DNA of 64,000 nt from Halomonas sp. (GTDB lineage Bacteria > Pseudomonadota > Gammaproteobacteria > Pseudomonadales > Halomonadaceae), in assembly GCF_029263665.1 (NCBI RefSeq), contig NZ_JAJUFQ010000006.1, forward strand, positions 62,001 to 126,000. The letters run 5' to 3'. The position numbers and the translations under genes are program-made. Shown here in pieces: positions 30,135 through 40,193 of this stretch. Position 1 is the stretch's first letter. The number at the start of each line of letters is the position of its first letter. Below the pieces are notes generated by a model, which saw only the letters and a program-made list of their open reading frames with translations, did no database searches and was not told where the DNA came from.

Positions 30135-30883
30135 GCGTTGCTCTGGGTGAGGGGCTAGGAGAACTGGCCCAGCGTTTTTCCATTGACCCTGATCCTCAAG
30201 CCGGTCTGAGCCTGGTGCGTGATGCTGAAGGGCGCTTGGTGCTTGGAGGCGATAGCAAGGCCTATGGCAACCCGTTATGGGTCGACTTCGTTGCTGGACG
30301 TTCCGCCCACCGGCGTCGTTTCGGTGGCGGACGGGGACAATTGGTGGCGCGGGCCTGCGGCCTGGCCAAAGGGGTGACCCCTTCGGTTGTCGATGCCACT
30401 GCAGGGCTGGGACGTGATGCTTTCGTGCTGGCTACGCTAGGAGCGGAAGTGCTGATGATCGAACGCGTAGCCGCCATCGCTGCCCTGCTCGAAGACGGTT
30501 TGATGCGTGCCGCCGCTGACCCAGAGGTAGCCGAGATCGTTGCGCGCATGCAACTGAGGCACGGTGACAGCACACAACACCTGTCAGCCTTGGTTGAAGC
30601 CAGTGGCTTCGCGCCTCAGGTCATCCATCTGGATCCCATGTTCCCTCATCGCGACAAGTCAGCACTGGTGAAGAAGGAAATGCGCCTGTTTCGTGAGCTG
30701 GCCGGGGCGGATGATGATGCGCCCCGATTACTCGAAGCTGCATTGGATGTCGCGACGCATCGGGTCGTGGTCAAGCGTCCGCGCAAGGCGCCTCCCATCG
30801 ATGGGCCTGAACCCCGTCACCAACTGGAAGAAAAGACCAGTCGATATGACATCTACGTGCATCAGTCATTGACGGGGGCTTGA
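30131..30883 (+). CDS. rsmJ: 16S rRNA (guanine(1516)-N2)-methyltransferase
   Basis: SAM-dependent methylation of G1516 in 16S rRNA. The 250-residue product has motif [20 protein letters not shown] (about 85-103), the acidic loop around MIERVAA, and the catalytic [12 protein letters not shown] (about 167-178), typical of YhiQ/RsmJ. The start overlaps the tsaB stop (ATGA). It is convergent with plsB, 22 bases away, with no terminator between. Confidence 0.93.
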   Translation: MSVALGEGLGELAQRFSIDPDPQAGLSLVRDAEGRLVLGGDSKAYGNPLWVDFVAGRSAHRRRFGGGRGQLVARACGLAKGVTPSVVDATAGLGRDAFVLATLGAEVLMIERVAAIAALLEDGLMRAAADPEVAEIVARMQLRHGDSTQHLSALVEASGFAPQVIHLDPMFPHRDKSALVKKEMRLFRELAGADDDAPRLLEAALDVATHRVVVKRPRKAPPIDGPEPRHQLEEKTSRYDIYVHQSLTGA

Positions 30884-30905
30884 TCCGCCGAATTGCAGTA
30901 TCTCC

Positions 30906-33374
30906 TCAGTGGTGAATCAGCGCCAGGCGCTGACGCAGGGCAGGGTCCAGCAGGTGAGCAACACGCTGTGTTGTTTCACGCAGGTGTTCGTCGAACATCA
31001 ATCGCTCTTCTGTCATCCATACCCAGCCTTCCTTGATCAGGCTGTCCACCAACCCTTCGAACAGGCGTGCGTCAAAGAACTCCGGCGCTTCGCGTCCGGT
31101 CAGTACCGCCAGGCGTTCGGCGAGCCCCCGGGCACGTTCACATAACTCATCGCGTTTCAGGGTGCCGGGTGCTGCTTCCAGTAGTACCTCCAGCAGCAGG
31201 GTATTGCGTTCAAGGGATGGTTGGATCACGCCGCCAAGCAGGTGCAGGGACTCCTGTTCCTGCAAGCTATCCATCGGCATGTATCCCGCTACGCTCTCAT
31301 CGACGAGTTCAAGCTCGACCAGCGTATTGAGAATGCTGGCAATCTGAGCGCGCAGATCATCGCCTGTCGACACCGACAATTCCCGGGCCAGGATCGGCCA
31401 CAGCGGTGCCAGCAGGGTTTCCAGGTCATCAAGCCGGTACCAGCCACCATCGTGGGAAGTGTCGTTGGACAAGGCAAAGGCCACCAGGGCAGGCAAGGCA
31501 AACACGTGCAGCACATTGTTCCGGTACCATCCCAGCAGAGCCGCTTGTTGGGCATTGGCTGTGACAATATCACCCAGTGACTGACGTCGCTGTTCGATCA
31601 TATCCAGCTGCATGACATGCTCGATCCACTCTGCTGCTGAGCCTTCAGGCAAGGTTGAGCCGGGGGTCAGAAGGGCCATGGCCTTCAGAATGTCGAGCTG
31701 GTTGCGTAGCGTCGAGACTTCCAAGGCACGATGCGGTGTGGCCAGTAGTGCCAGGCCGACCAGATTGACAGGGTTGAGTGCCGCTACGGCATTGATCCGC
31801 TTGATGATGGTGTCGCCAAGCGCCGGTATGGCTTGCTTGAACCAGTCGGCCCTGTCAGTGGAAGAAGCAGAGGGGGCGTCGCGCCAGCCAGAATGGCTGT
31901 CGTCGAGGAATGTGGCAATGTCCAGTGGCTCACCGATATTGACAGAGACACGTCCATAAGGCTCTCGCAGGCGCCCAAGCGTTCTGATCAGGGCCAGTGG
32001 CGTTTCCTTGCGCTTGCGGCCTCCACTCAGCTCACGCTGGTAGCTGGCATTCTCCAGAATACGCTCATAACCGATGTAGATGGGTACGAAGACCATCGGT
32101 TGGGCGTGCTCCTGCTGGCTACGCAGAAAGGAGCGCAGCGTCATGGCCAGCATGCCGGGGCGAGGAGGGAGCATGCGGCCACTGCGCGAGCGCCCGCCCT
32201 CGATGAAGTATTCCATAGGATAGCCACGCGCAAGGAGGCGGTGCAGGTACTCGGTGAACACTGCGCCGTACAGGCGGTTGTCACGAAAGCTGCGACGCAG
32301 GAAGAAGGCGCCGCCACGGCGCAGCAGCGGGCCCACCAATGGCATGTCGAGATTGCGTCCTGCCGCGATATGCGGTGGCATCAGGCCATCTCGGTAGAGC
32401 ACGTAGGAAAGCAGCAGGTAATCGATATGACTACGGTGACAGGGCACATAGATCAAGGTGTGGTCTCCGGCCAGTGCCTTGACCTTGTCCAACCCGGTGA
32501 CCTCGACGCCGTCGTACAGCCGATTCCACAGTCTACGCAATATGCCGGCAAGAAAGCGCAGTACGGGATAGGTCATGCTGGATGCGATTTCATTGCCATA
32601 GCGTGCGGCACGTCGCTTGAGCCGGGAGAGGTCGGTGCGACGCGAACCATTGCCTGCTGCATGAGTCTCGGTAATTGCCTGATGCACGGCAGGGCTGGAT
32701 ATCACACCTTGAATCAGGGTGCGGCGGTGAGACAGGTCGGGTCCCAGCACGCGGGTCTTGACGCGGCGAAAGTGGACCCTTAGCAAACGTGCCACCTTGC
32801 GATGGGTTCGAGCAGGGTCCAGCGTGCCAGTGTCATTCTTGCTCAGTTCCGTGAGCCTCAATGGCGCTCCCCACTGAATTTCCACATCACGACCATTGAC
32901 CAGTACGGAAAGCGCACGGCGAAGGCGTCCGGTGAGTTGCCAGCTATCAGCCGCAAGTAGCTGCCAGAAACCGAAATTCTTGCCCGGAGCCCGGCCCCAG
33001 AACACACTGACAGGTATCAACTGGACATCGATGCCTCTTTCGATCAGTTCCGCGAAAGGGGTGTCTTCAACCTTGCTGCCGGGCCACCAGCGTGAACGCG
33101 GTGCAGGCAATGCCATGCAGCACGGTACACTGAGACCATCCAGGTCTAACCTACCCTTGGCTGATGGCAGATGATGCTGGTGGGTAAATGCCTCCAGCAG
33201 CAGCGCATCGCTCAGTGCAGGGCGTGGCAGCACATAGATCGTCGGCAGTGTGGTATCGAGGCCGAGGGCTTCCGGAGCGGGTTCGGAGAGACGCACGTCA
33301 GTCCATGCTGCTAACAGGTGGCGCAGTGGAGATCGGAGCGGATGGAAAAGTGAAGTGCGGATCAGGTCAAGCAT
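30906..33374 (-). CDS. plsB: Glycerol-3-phosphate 1-O-acyltransferase
   Basis: Membrane-associated enzyme that acylates sn-glycerol-3-phosphate with acyl-ACP or acyl-CoA, the first step of phospholipid synthesis. The 822 residues match E. coli PlsB (807). The acyltransferase block is visible: PCHRSHIDYLLLSYVLY (HX4D), GAFFLRRSF, YFIEGGRSRSGR and VPIYIGYE. LGLDTTLPTIYVLPRP near the N-terminus also matches E. coli. I took ATG 33374 (MLDLIRTSLF), since the 29 codons upstream to 33461 are not conserved. Confidence 0.95.
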   Translation of the reverse strand: MLDLIRTSLFHPLRSPLRHLLAAWTDVRLSEPAPEALGLDTTLPTIYVLPRPALSDALLLEAFTHQHHLPSAKGRLDLDGLSVPCCMALPAPRSRWWPGSKVEDTPFAELIERGIDVQLIPVSVFWGRAPGKNFGFWQLLAADSWQLTGRLRRALSVLVNGRDVEIQWGAPLRLTELSKNDTGTLDPARTHRKVARLLRVHFRRVKTRVLGPDLSHRRTLIQGVISSPAVHQAITETHAAGNGSRRTDLSRLKRRAARYGNEIASSMTYPVLRFLAGILRRLWNRLYDGVEVTGLDKVKALAGDHTLIYVPCHRSHIDYLLLSYVLYRDGLMPPHIAAGRNLDMPLVGPLLRRGGAFFLRRSFRDNRLYGAVFTEYLHRLLARGYPMEYFIEGGRSRSGRMLPPRPGMLAMTLRSFLRSQQEHAQPMVFVPIYIGYERILENASYQRELSGGRKRKETPLALIRTLGRLREPYGRVSVNIGEPLDIATFLDDSHSGWRDAPSASSTDRADWFKQAIPALGDTIIKRINAVAALNPVNLVGLALLATPHRALEVSTLRNQLDILKAMALLTPGSTLPEGSAAEWIEHVMQLDMIEQRRQSLGDIVTANAQQAALLGWYRNNVLHVFALPALVAFALSNDTSHDGGWYRLDDLETLLAPLWPILARELSVSTGDDLRAQIASILNTLVELELVDESVAGYMPMDSLQEQESLHLLGGVIQPSLERNTLLLEVLLEAAPGTLKRDELCERARGLAERLAVLTGREAPEFFDARLFEGLVDSLIKEGWVWMTEERLMFDEHLRETTQRVAHLLDPALRQRLALIHH

Positions 33375-33494
33375 AAGAGTCCATCCGTGGAAGCAGTCTG
33401 AACAAGCATCAAGTGTCGCCAGTATAGCGGTCGTAAGTGGCCTCGGCAGTATTAGGAACAAATGAGCGGCTGATCAGTAAAAGGAGCCGACAGC

Positions 33495-34619
33495 ATGAGA
33501 ACCCGGAAGGAGAGAGGGGTTTGGCAGGAAGGGAATGATGTCACGTTGCTGCCGGAGGCAAGGCGTTTCATGCCTGCGTTGCTGGAAGCCGTGGAGGGGG
33601 CTCGGGAAAGCCTGCTGATCGAACTGTATCTCATGGAGTCCGGTGTGCTGGCCAACCGTGTGATTGACGCTTTGGTCTCGGCCTCTCATCGTGGCGTCGA
33701 TGTTTATCTGGTGCTGGATGGCTTCGGTTCCATGGGGCTGTCCGCGGCTGACCGGCAGCGTCTCACTGATAACGGCGTGTGGTTGCGTGACTTCAATCCT
33801 CTGGGTTGGAATCTCACGCGTAATATCAGCCGTGATCATCGTAAACTGGTGGTGGTGGATCAGCGTATTGCTTTTACCGGAGGGTTCGGTGCCGTGGATG
33901 CGTTTCTCAATTCCTGGTTCGAAGTCGCGATACGTATCGAAGGACCTGTGGTCGCGGATTGGGTGGGGTTGTTCTTGAAGGTCTGGGAGTCACCGCTGAC
34001 GCGAGGAGGAGAGCAGGCGCCACGGATAACACCTCGGCCACACACTGCCGCACTGGTTGGCGGGATGCGCGGGAGAGTCATCTGGGGGCAGGGCTATCGC
34101 TTTCAGGCCATCCGCTATTCCTTGCTGGTGCGAAGTTCCTCTGCCAAGCGCCGTCTATGGCTATGCACACCATACTTTGTTCCGACCCGCAGCCTGCGCC
34201 GGCGCTTGCGTAATGCTGCCAGAAAGGGTGTCGATGTACGCCTGCTGCTGCCAGGGCAGAGTCATGACCACCCTGGCATTCGTTATGCCAGCCAGCGTTT
34301 CTTCATGCGCCTGCTGCGAGCGGGAGTACGAATCTATGAGTTCCAGCCATGCTTCATTCATGCCAAGTTCGTGCTGGCCGATGACTGGGTCAGCCTTGGC
34401 TCCTGCAATTTCGACCATTGGAGCCTGCACTGGAACCTGGAGGCCAATCAGGAGGTCGAGAATGCCCTTCTCGCTGCCGAGGTGCAGCAATTGTTCGAGC
34501 AGAAATTTCAGGTGAGCCAGGAAATCACCCTGGAGGAGTGGATGCGCAGGCCTTGGTGGATGCGCATCCGGACCATGGTGTTCGGGATATTGGATGGGTT
34601 GCTGACGAGACTTCGCTGA
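33495..34619 (+). CDS. Cardiolipin-synthase-like phospholipase D family protein
   Basis: A 374-residue protein with two HKD motifs, HRKLVVVD (about 115-122) and HAKFVLAD (about 288-295, followed by GSCNFD), the signature of phospholipid phosphotransferases. There are no N-terminal membrane helices, so it resembles ClsB (YbhO) more than ClsA. Likely product is cardiolipin or a related lipid; inferred. AAGGAG is 8 bases before ATG. It is divergent from plsB, the entry enzyme of phospholipid synthesis. Confidence 0.85.
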   Translation: MRTRKERGVWQEGNDVTLLPEARRFMPALLEAVEGARESLLIELYLMESGVLANRVIDALVSASHRGVDVYLVLDGFGSMGLSAADRQRLTDNGVWLRDFNPLGWNLTRNISRDHRKLVVVDQRIAFTGGFGAVDAFLNSWFEVAIRIEGPVVADWVGLFLKVWESPLTRGGEQAPRITPRPHTAALVGGMRGRVIWGQGYRFQAIRYSLLVRSSSAKRRLWLCTPYFVPTRSLRRRLRNAARKGVDVRLLLPGQSHDHPGIRYASQRFFMRLLRAGVRIYEFQPCFIHAKFVLADDWVSLGSCNFDHWSLHWNLEANQEVENALLAAEVQQLFEQKFQVSQEITLEEWMRRPWWMRIRTMVFGILDGLLTRLR

Positions 34620-34685
34620 CCGCTTCTCGAGGAAGGCCCGGAAACGGATGGAGCAGCACTTCAGGGAAGGCGTGGGAAAGCTGGA

Positions 34686-35366
34686 TCAGTGCTTCTTGCC
34701 CTTAGGACCTTGTTTGCCCTTGTGCGAATTACCTCTCTTTCCTGACGGACGCTTGGGGCGTGGCTTGGGCTTGGGGGTATCCGGTGGGACACGAAAGTGC
34801 AGGTAGAGATCGAGTACCAGTTCAGGTAACTGGGCCACCAGGCTTTCCAGGCGTGCGGCATCGCTGGACAGATCCGCCATGTCTGGCTCATCGGCGAAGA
34901 TGCCGGACAGCGCCATGAATGGCAGCAACAGGGTCGCGACGCTTTCTTCATCACCTTCGAACCAGGCGAGTTCATCGAGAAAGACCCCTTCCATGAAACC
35001 GGCACACCAATCGCCAATGGGAGTTTCTTCGGGGGCGATGCCATCCAGGGTTAGTTCGAAGGGCAGCTCTGGCAAGCCTCCGCTTTCCAGGACATCGATA
35101 GCGTTGGACTTGAGCTGTTCGAGGAGGCCGAGTACGGTCTCACGCTCTTGTTCGTCCTGGAATTCCGGTGTGCCATGGAACAGCTCAGCGACCCAGGCAC
35201 TGGCAGGGACTTCCCGCGGCGCTACTGCCAGAGCGACGAGGAAACCGTGGGCGCCGATCAGGTCCAGGGCATCGGGGCCAGCGCTTTCTTCAAGAAAATC
35301 ATCCAGTAAATCCAGGGCTTCGTCCTCCAGCAAGGGCTGGGGAAGCGGCGTTTCAGCGTCAGACAT
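34686..35366 (-). CDS. UPF0149/YecA-family protein with basic tail
   Basis: A 226-residue protein of the UPF0149 (YgfB/YecA) group, all-alpha, with IGDWCAGFMEGV (about 117-128) as the family signature. YgfB-type proteins are linked to stress and beta-lactam resistance control in Pseudomonas; that may not apply here. Residues 1-190 are acidic, while the last 30 are almost only Lys, Pro, Arg, Gly and Ser (PKPKPRPKRPSGKRG), ending KGKKH. It lacks the Cys-rich SEC-C motif found on many YecA proteins. Divergent from sprT. Confidence 0.8.
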   Translation of the reverse strand: MSDAETPLPQPLLEDEALDLLDDFLEESAGPDALDLIGAHGFLVALAVAPREVPASAWVAELFHGTPEFQDEQERETVLGLLEQLKSNAIDVLESGGLPELPFELTLDGIAPEETPIGDWCAGFMEGVFLDELAWFEGDEESVATLLLPFMALSGIFADEPDMADLSSDAARLESLVAQLPELVLDLYLHFRVPPDTPKPKPRPKRPSGKRGNSHKGKQGPKGKKH

Positions 35367-35490
35367 GGGGCGCTCGTTTAGCTATCACATAGAACACAAA
35401 GGCGAGGGCAGCTTGAGAGCCCTTTACCACCTGGCTATGAGGCGGCATTCTAGCACTCTCCAGAATGTCACGCTGTGTCCTGTTGTGACC

Positions 35491-36063
35491 ATGTCGAAAC
35501 TAGTCCCCGTGTTGCCTGGCGTCGATGCTGCTGCCCTGCAGGCATTGGACCGCGAAGGATTGAAGCAGGCCGTGCTGATGCGTGTCGATGAGGCCTTGGC
35601 ACTGTGTCGTAGCGTTCACCCCGCACTGCCTGCGCCTGAGGTGTGGTTCGATCTGCGTGGCAAGAGTGCAGGGCAAGCCCATTTCGGACGCAAGGGGCTG
35701 CGCTTCAATGTCCCTTTGCTCGAAGACAACCGAGCAGCCTTCCTGACCGAAGTCGTGCCGCATGAGGTGGCCCACTGGATGGTCTGGCACCTGGAAGATG
35801 GGCCATTGTTTCGCCCTCATGGACGTGAATGGCAGACGGTCATGGTGCGGCTTTTTGGTCTGCCGCCCAATGTCACTCACTGTTTTGATACCGCTCGTTC
35901 CAGCCCTGCCCCTTATCGATACCGATGCGATTGTCGCGAACATCATTTCTCCGCGCAGCGCCATGCCAATGCCCGGGCCGGGCGTGAGTACTGCTGCAAA
36001 GTTTGCCGCTCAAGGTTACAGTTTTGTCCGGAATCAGGACTGGAAAAAGTAAAAAGACAATAA
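35491..36063 (+). CDS. sprT: SprT-like zinc metalloprotease family protein
   Basis: A 190-residue SprT-family protein. The metal site is H91EVAH95 with H110 in RPHGREW, and the C-terminal zinc ribbon is formed by YRCDCREH and CCKVC. The fold matches the protease domain of Spartan, but the bacterial role is not known. E. coli SprT is 165 residues. ATG 35491 was chosen by homology; no clear ribosome site is visible, and ATG 35433 or farther starts are possible. Confidence 0.85.
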   Translation: MSKLVPVLPGVDAAALQALDREGLKQAVLMRVDEALALCRSVHPALPAPEVWFDLRGKSAGQAHFGRKGLRFNVPLLEDNRAAFLTEVVPHEVAHWMVWHLEDGPLFRPHGREWQTVMVRLFGLPPNVTHCFDTARSSPAPYRYRCDCREHHFSAQRHANARAGREYCCKVCRSRLQFCPESGLEKVKRQ

Positions 36064-36219
36064 CTAAAGTATTGTTATAAAAAAGAAAATCAGTCATACC
36101 AATGTCTAGGGGAATCCTGCTGGATGCAACGTTATGCTGGCAGGCAGCTTTATGGTGCCGGTCGGTGGGGGGAATGGCGGCTGGCTCGTTGATATTAAAG
36201 ATATCCAAGGACAGTAACC

Positions 36220-38169
36220 ATGAGTGAACAAGTGCACGTCCATCCGGTTCCTGAAGAGTTCGCCCAACATGCCTGGGCGAACAAGGAGGCCTATCACGAG
36301 CTCTATCGCCAGTCCGTGGAGAATCCCGAGGCCTTCTGGAAGGAGCAGGCCAAGCGCCTGGACTGGATCAAGGCGCCTACCAAGATCAAGAACACCTCCT
36401 TTGCCAGCGACAATGTCGACATTCGCTGGTTTGAAGATGGCACACTCAATGTCAGTGCCAATTGCCTGGATCGTCATCTGGCGCAGCGTGGCGACCAGAC
36501 TGCGATCATCTGGGAAGGTGATGATCCGAATGAGTCCGTGCACATCACATACCGGCAGCTCTACGAGCGCACCTGCCAACTGGCCAATGCGCTGAAGGGC
36601 CTGGGCGTGAAGAAGGGAGACACGGTCACTCTCTACATGCCGATGATTCCCGAAGCCGCCGCGGCCATGCTCGCCTGTGCCCGCATTGGCGCTGTTCATT
36701 CAGTGGTATTCGGTGGCTTTTCCCCGGACGCTCTGGCTCAGCGCGTCAAGGATGCCGCCTCCCGGGTGGTCATCACGGCCGACGAATCCGTGCGCGGTGG
36801 CAAGCAGGTACCGTTGAAGGACAACGTCGATGCGGCCCTGACCCGCGAAGGTACCGATGTTGTCGAGAAGGTGCTGGTGGTCAAGCGTACCGGCGGCGAT
36901 ATCGCCTGGAAGGAAGGCCGTGATGTGTGGTACCACGATCTGGTCGATGGCCAGGACAAGGAGTGCCCGGCCGAGGAAATGGGCGCAGAGGACTCTCTGT
37001 TCATCCTCTACACGTCCGGTTCCACTGGTACTCCCAAGGGGCTGGAGCATACCACGGGGGGCTACCTGACCTATGCCAGCATGACCCATCAGTACGTATT
37101 CGACTATCACGATGGTGAAGTCTATTGGTGTACCGCTGATGTGGGCTGGGTAACGGGTCACAGCTATATCGTCTATGGTCCATTGGCCAATGGGGCGATC
37201 ACGCTGATGTTCGAAGGGGTGCCAAGCTATCCCACCCATGGCCGGATGGGGGAAATCGTCGATAAGCACAAGGTCAACATCCTGTATACCGCCCCAACTG
37301 CCGTGCGTGCACTGATGGCCCATGGCGATGATGTCATGGCTTCCAGCAAGCGCGACAGTCTGCGCCTGCTGGGTTCTGTGGGGGAACCCATCAACCCTGA
37401 AGCCTGGGAGTGGTACTACCGTGTCATCGGCAACAGCAAGTGTCCGGTAGTGGATACCTGGTGGCAGACGGAGACCGGCGGCATCATGATCGCGCCTTTG
37501 CCTGGTGCCATTGACCTGAAGCCGGGATCGGCAACCCTGCCTGTATTCGGCGTACAGCCAGCCCTGGTCGACAATGAAGGCAAGGTGCTGGAGGGGGCTA
37601 CCGAAGGCAATCTGGTGTTGCTCGATTCCTGGCCCGGCCAGGCCCGCTCGATCTGGCAAAACCATGAGCGCTTCGTGCAGACTTACTTCTCCACCTATGA
37701 AGGTACCTACTTCACCGGTGACGGCTGCCGTCGTGACGAAGATGGCTATTACTGGATCACTGGCCGCGTGGATGATGTGCTCAATGTTTCCGGCCATCGC
37801 ATGGGAACTGCCGAGATCGAATCGTCCCTGGTGGCGCACGCAGCTGTTGCCGAAGCCGCAGTGGTGGGCTTCCCTCACGATATCAAAGGCCAGGGCATCT
37901 ACATCTATGTCACCTTGAATGATGATGTAGAGCCTACGGAGGATCTGCGCAAGGAACTGATCCAATGGGTACGCAAGGACATTGGTCCTATTGCATCTCC
38001 GGACCATATCCAGTGGGCTCCGGGTCTGCCCAAGACGCGTTCTGGCAAGATCATGCGTCGTATTCTGCGCAAGATCGCTGCCAATGAGTGTGATGGACTG
38101 GGAGATACCAGCACGTTAGCGGACCCGGCAGTGGTGGATGATCTGATCGCACATCGTGCCAACAGTTAA
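36220..38169 (+). CDS. acs: Acetyl-CoA synthetase
   Basis: High-affinity activation of acetate to acetyl-CoA through acetyl-AMP. The 649-residue enzyme is standard length. Visible motifs are [18 protein letters not shown] (about 263-280), [10 protein letters not shown] (about 411) and the C-terminal [15 protein letters not shown], whose Lys is the usual acetylation site. AAGGA precedes ATG. The 156-base upstream gap is AT-rich. A LuxR-type response regulator similar to known acs activators lies immediately downstream. Confidence 0.96.
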   Translation: MSEQVHVHPVPEEFAQHAWANKEAYHELYRQSVENPEAFWKEQAKRLDWIKAPTKIKNTSFASDNVDIRWFEDGTLNVSANCLDRHLAQRGDQTAIIWEGDDPNESVHITYRQLYERTCQLANALKGLGVKKGDTVTLYMPMIPEAAAAMLACARIGAVHSVVFGGFSPDALAQRVKDAASRVVITADESVRGGKQVPLKDNVDAALTREGTDVVEKVLVVKRTGGDIAWKEGRDVWYHDLVDGQDKECPAEEMGAEDSLFILYTSGSTGTPKGLEHTTGGYLTYASMTHQYVFDYHDGEVYWCTADVGWVTGHSYIVYGPLANGAITLMFEGVPSYPTHGRMGEIVDKHKVNILYTAPTAVRALMAHGDDVMASSKRDSLRLLGSVGEPINPEAWEWYYRVIGNSKCPVVDTWWQTETGGIMIAPLPGAIDLKPGSATLPVFGVQPALVDNEGKVLEGATEGNLVLLDSWPGQARSIWQNHERFVQTYFSTYEGTYFTGDGCRRDEDGYYWITGRVDDVLNVSGHRMGTAEIESSLVAHAAVAEAAVVGFPHDIKGQGIYIYVTLNDDVEPTEDLRKELIQWVRKDIGPIASPDHIQWAPGLPKTRSGKIMRRILRKIAANECDGLGDTSTLADPAVVDDLIAHRANS

Positions 38170-38182
38170 CCCCTGATTGCCT

Positions 38183-38222
38183 GACACGACAACGCCGGCC
38201 ATTTGGCCGGCGTTGTCGTGTC
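38183..38222 (+). terminator. Long perfect hairpin after acs
   Basis: 18-bp perfect stem starting GACACGACAACGCCGGCC with loop ATTT, 13 bases after the acs stop. There is no T-tract, but the stem is one of the two longest in the window. Confidence 0.7.
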
Positions 38223-38423
38223 CGTTGACCATTGCCGTTGATCATGTCGCCTGGTTGAGTGTGGAGACTCAGCAAAAGGTAGTGTAAAGATAGAGTATTG
38301 ATCTCATACCGACCACATGGTCTTGGGCAACTACCCACCATGGGGTAACATGCTGTACAAACAAGCGTCTTGCGTGACAGCGTGCTGGCCTAATAGCGCT
38401 GTTTCGGAATCGGAGGAATATCC

Positions 38424-39086
38424 ATGGCCTTTGCCCAGAAATTCATCGTTGCCGATGACCATCCGCTGTTCCGTGCAGCCTTGACTCAGGCGCTACGCCA
38501 GCTGGCGCCGCAAGCCGAGATTGTCGAGGCAGACACGATGGAAGCGACCACAGAGGTCGTGACTCGTCATCCGGATGCAGACCTGATTCTGCTTGATCTG
38601 CACATGCCGGGTGCTCATGGTTTTTCCGGCCTGATCCAACTGCGTGGCCAGACGCCGGATATTCCGGTTGCGGTAGTCTCCGGCAGTGATGAAGTCCATG
38701 TCGTACGCCGAGCCATCGATTATGGTGCTTCGGGCTTCATTCCCAAGTCCTCGTCTCTGGCGCTGATTGCTGAAGCCGTGGGTGAAATCCTCGAAGGGGA
38801 AGTCTGGCTCCCTGAAGAAATGGCTGAAGCGCTCGGCGAAGTCGATGAGGAAGAGGCCCGCTTTGCTGAGGCCATTGCCTCTCTCACTCCTCAGCAGTTT
38901 CGTGTGCTCAACATGCTGACGGAAGGACTGCTCAACAAGCAGATTGCCTATGAACTGAATGTTTCGGAGGCAACCATCAAGGCGCATGTAACGGCCATTC
39001 TGCGCAAGCTTGGCGTTCACTCTCGTACACAGGCGGTCATCGCAGCCCAACGTCTGGAAGTTGAGCCCCCCAAGGTGGAATCCTGA
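38424..39086 (+). CDS. LuxR-family two-component response regulator (possible acs activator)
   Basis: A 220-residue NarL/LuxR-type response regulator. The receiver domain (1-120) has D11-D12, the phospho-acceptor D58 (LLDLHMPG) and a Lys in IPKS (about 110). The C-terminal LuxR helix-turn-helix (about 152-212) includes LLNKQIAYELNVSEATIKAHVTAILRKLGV. GGAGG lies 9 bases before ATG. No histidine kinase is adjacent. Its position beside acs fits CrbR of Vibrio and ErdR of Pseudomonas, which activate acs in response to a CrbS/MxtR kinase; this assignment is inference. Confidence 0.88.
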   Translation: MAFAQKFIVADDHPLFRAALTQALRQLAPQAEIVEADTMEATTEVVTRHPDADLILLDLHMPGAHGFSGLIQLRGQTPDIPVAVVSGSDEVHVVRRAIDYGASGFIPKSSSLALIAEAVGEILEGEVWLPEEMAEALGEVDEEEARFAEAIASLTPQQFRVLNMLTEGLLNKQIAYELNVSEATIKAHVTAILRKLGVHSRTQAVIAAQRLEVEPPKVES

Positions 39087-39120
39087 GCCACGGTTTGGCT
39101 TGGTGTCCCTGTCCCATTAC

Positions 39121-39152
39121 CGCATCGCCCCGCCAACAGGCGGGGCGATGCG
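39121..39152 (+). terminator. Terminator after the response regulator
   Basis: 14-bp perfect stem (CGCATCGCCCCGCC with GGCGGGGCGATGCG), loop AACA. It is shared between convergent genes. Confidence 0.75.
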
Positions 39153-39153
39153 C

Positions 39154-39198
39154 TCATAAGTACTGAGTTCATAGGTACTGAGTTCATAGGTACTGAGC
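39154..39198 (+). repeat. Three 15-bp tandem repeats at the LysR gene 3' end
   Basis: TCATAAGTACTGAGT, TCATAGGTACTGAGT and TCATAGGTACTGAGC run without gaps and stop at the base before the LysR stop codon (39199, minus strand). Confidence 0.93.
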
Positions 39199-40140
39199 CT
39201 ACACTGGAGGAATGATCAGCTGATCGTCCTCACCCATCAGGAAGGCCTGGTTGAGTTCCAGTGCTTCGCGCAGGAAATCCCACAGCAAGCGTACCCGGGT
39301 CAGCTGGCGCTGTTCCTGGCGCGCGGTAATCCAGAACTGGCGCACGATATCCACTTCCTGTTCCAGTAAAGCCGATAGTGACTTCCGTTCAGTTGCCATG
39401 AAACAAGGCAATATACCGAGTCCTGTCCCGCTCAGGGTCGCTGTGAACTGTGTCGTCACACTGGTGCTGCGCAGGGCGAAATGAGGCTGTGCATCACCCT
39501 GGATCTCCGTTGCCAATAAAGGGTCCAAGTAATTGAGCTGGTCACTGAACAGCAAGTCATCCACATAGCCGACCAGGCGGTGCCGGGCCAATTGATCCAG
39601 ACGCTGAGGCAAGCCGTAGCGTCTGGCATAAGTGTCACTGGCATATAGCCTGAGTCGATACCGACACAAGCTGGCCACCACCATTCCCGGATTGCTGGGG
39701 CGCTCGATGGTAATGGCGAGATCGGCCTCGTGGCGACTCAGGTTGACGACGCGTGGCAGGGTCAGCAGGTCAAGGGTGACGCCTGGATGACGTTGACAGA
39801 ATGCCGAGAGCAATGGGGCGATGACCCAGGTACCGAAACCCTCAGTGACACCGAGGCGAATCTGGCCATCCAGGCTCAGGTTCTGGTCACTCAGGCTCTC
39901 GACGGCATCGCTGGCATGGCGCGCCATCTGCTCAGCATGAGCACGCAATTGTGCACCCGCCTCTGTCAGGCGATAGCCATGTGTGCTGCGTTCGAACAAC
40001 TGGGTATTGAGTTTTTGCTCGAAGCGCCGAGTGCGCCTGGACAGCGTGGAGTGGTCCAGTCCCAATCGTCGAGCCGCATCTGCAAGCCTGGGATGGCGTG
40101 TGACTTCGAGAAATATCTGCAGATCCTGCCAGTCGAGCAA
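39199..40140 (-). CDS. LysR-family transcriptional regulator, divergent from mmsA
   Basis: A 313-residue LysR-type regulator with an N-terminal winged helix-turn-helix (LADAARRLGLDHSTLSRRTRRFE) and a substrate-binding domain. The start is TTG at 40140 (then LDWQDLQIFLEV, the normal family opening), preceded by a very strong AGGAGG 8 bases away. The frame is open to a TTG at 40197, but that would place a palindrome inside the gene. It is divergent from mmsA with two palindromic sites in between, so it most likely controls mmsA and itself. In Pseudomonas the mms operon uses an AraC-type regulator instead. Confidence 0.88.
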   Translation of the reverse strand: MLDWQDLQIFLEVTRHPRLADAARRLGLDHSTLSRRTRRFEQKLNTQLFERSTHGYRLTEAGAQLRAHAEQMARHASDAVESLSDQNLSLDGQIRLGVTEGFGTWVIAPLLSAFCQRHPGVTLDLLTLPRVVNLSRHEADLAITIERPSNPGMVVASLCRYRLRLYASDTYARRYGLPQRLDQLARHRLVGYVDDLLFSDQLNYLDPLLATEIQGDAQPHFALRSTSVTTQFTATLSGTGLGILPCFMATERKSLSALLEQEVDIVRQFWITARQEQRQLTRVRLLWDFLREALELNQAFLMGEDDQLIIPPV

Positions 40141-40175
40141 GGGGCTGTCCTCCTGGGAGCAGGGAGAGGGAGCGG

Positions 40176-40193
40176 TTGTGCATTCATGCACAA
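40176..40193. promoter_or_regulatory. Perfect 18-bp palindrome, candidate LysR operator
   Basis: TTGTGCATTCATGCACAA, with 8-bp arms around TC, 36 bases upstream of the LysR start. It contains a T-N11-A core as in LysR-type boxes. Confidence 0.55.

Noticed and set aside
34879..35490. Long N-terminal extension in frame with sprT
   Set aside because: It runs antisense through the UPF0149 gene and is rich in Ser, Lys and Arg without conserved residues.
36700..38007. 435-residue minus-strand open frame opposite acs
   Set aside because: No recognisable domain or ribosome site; acs is unambiguous on the plus strand.
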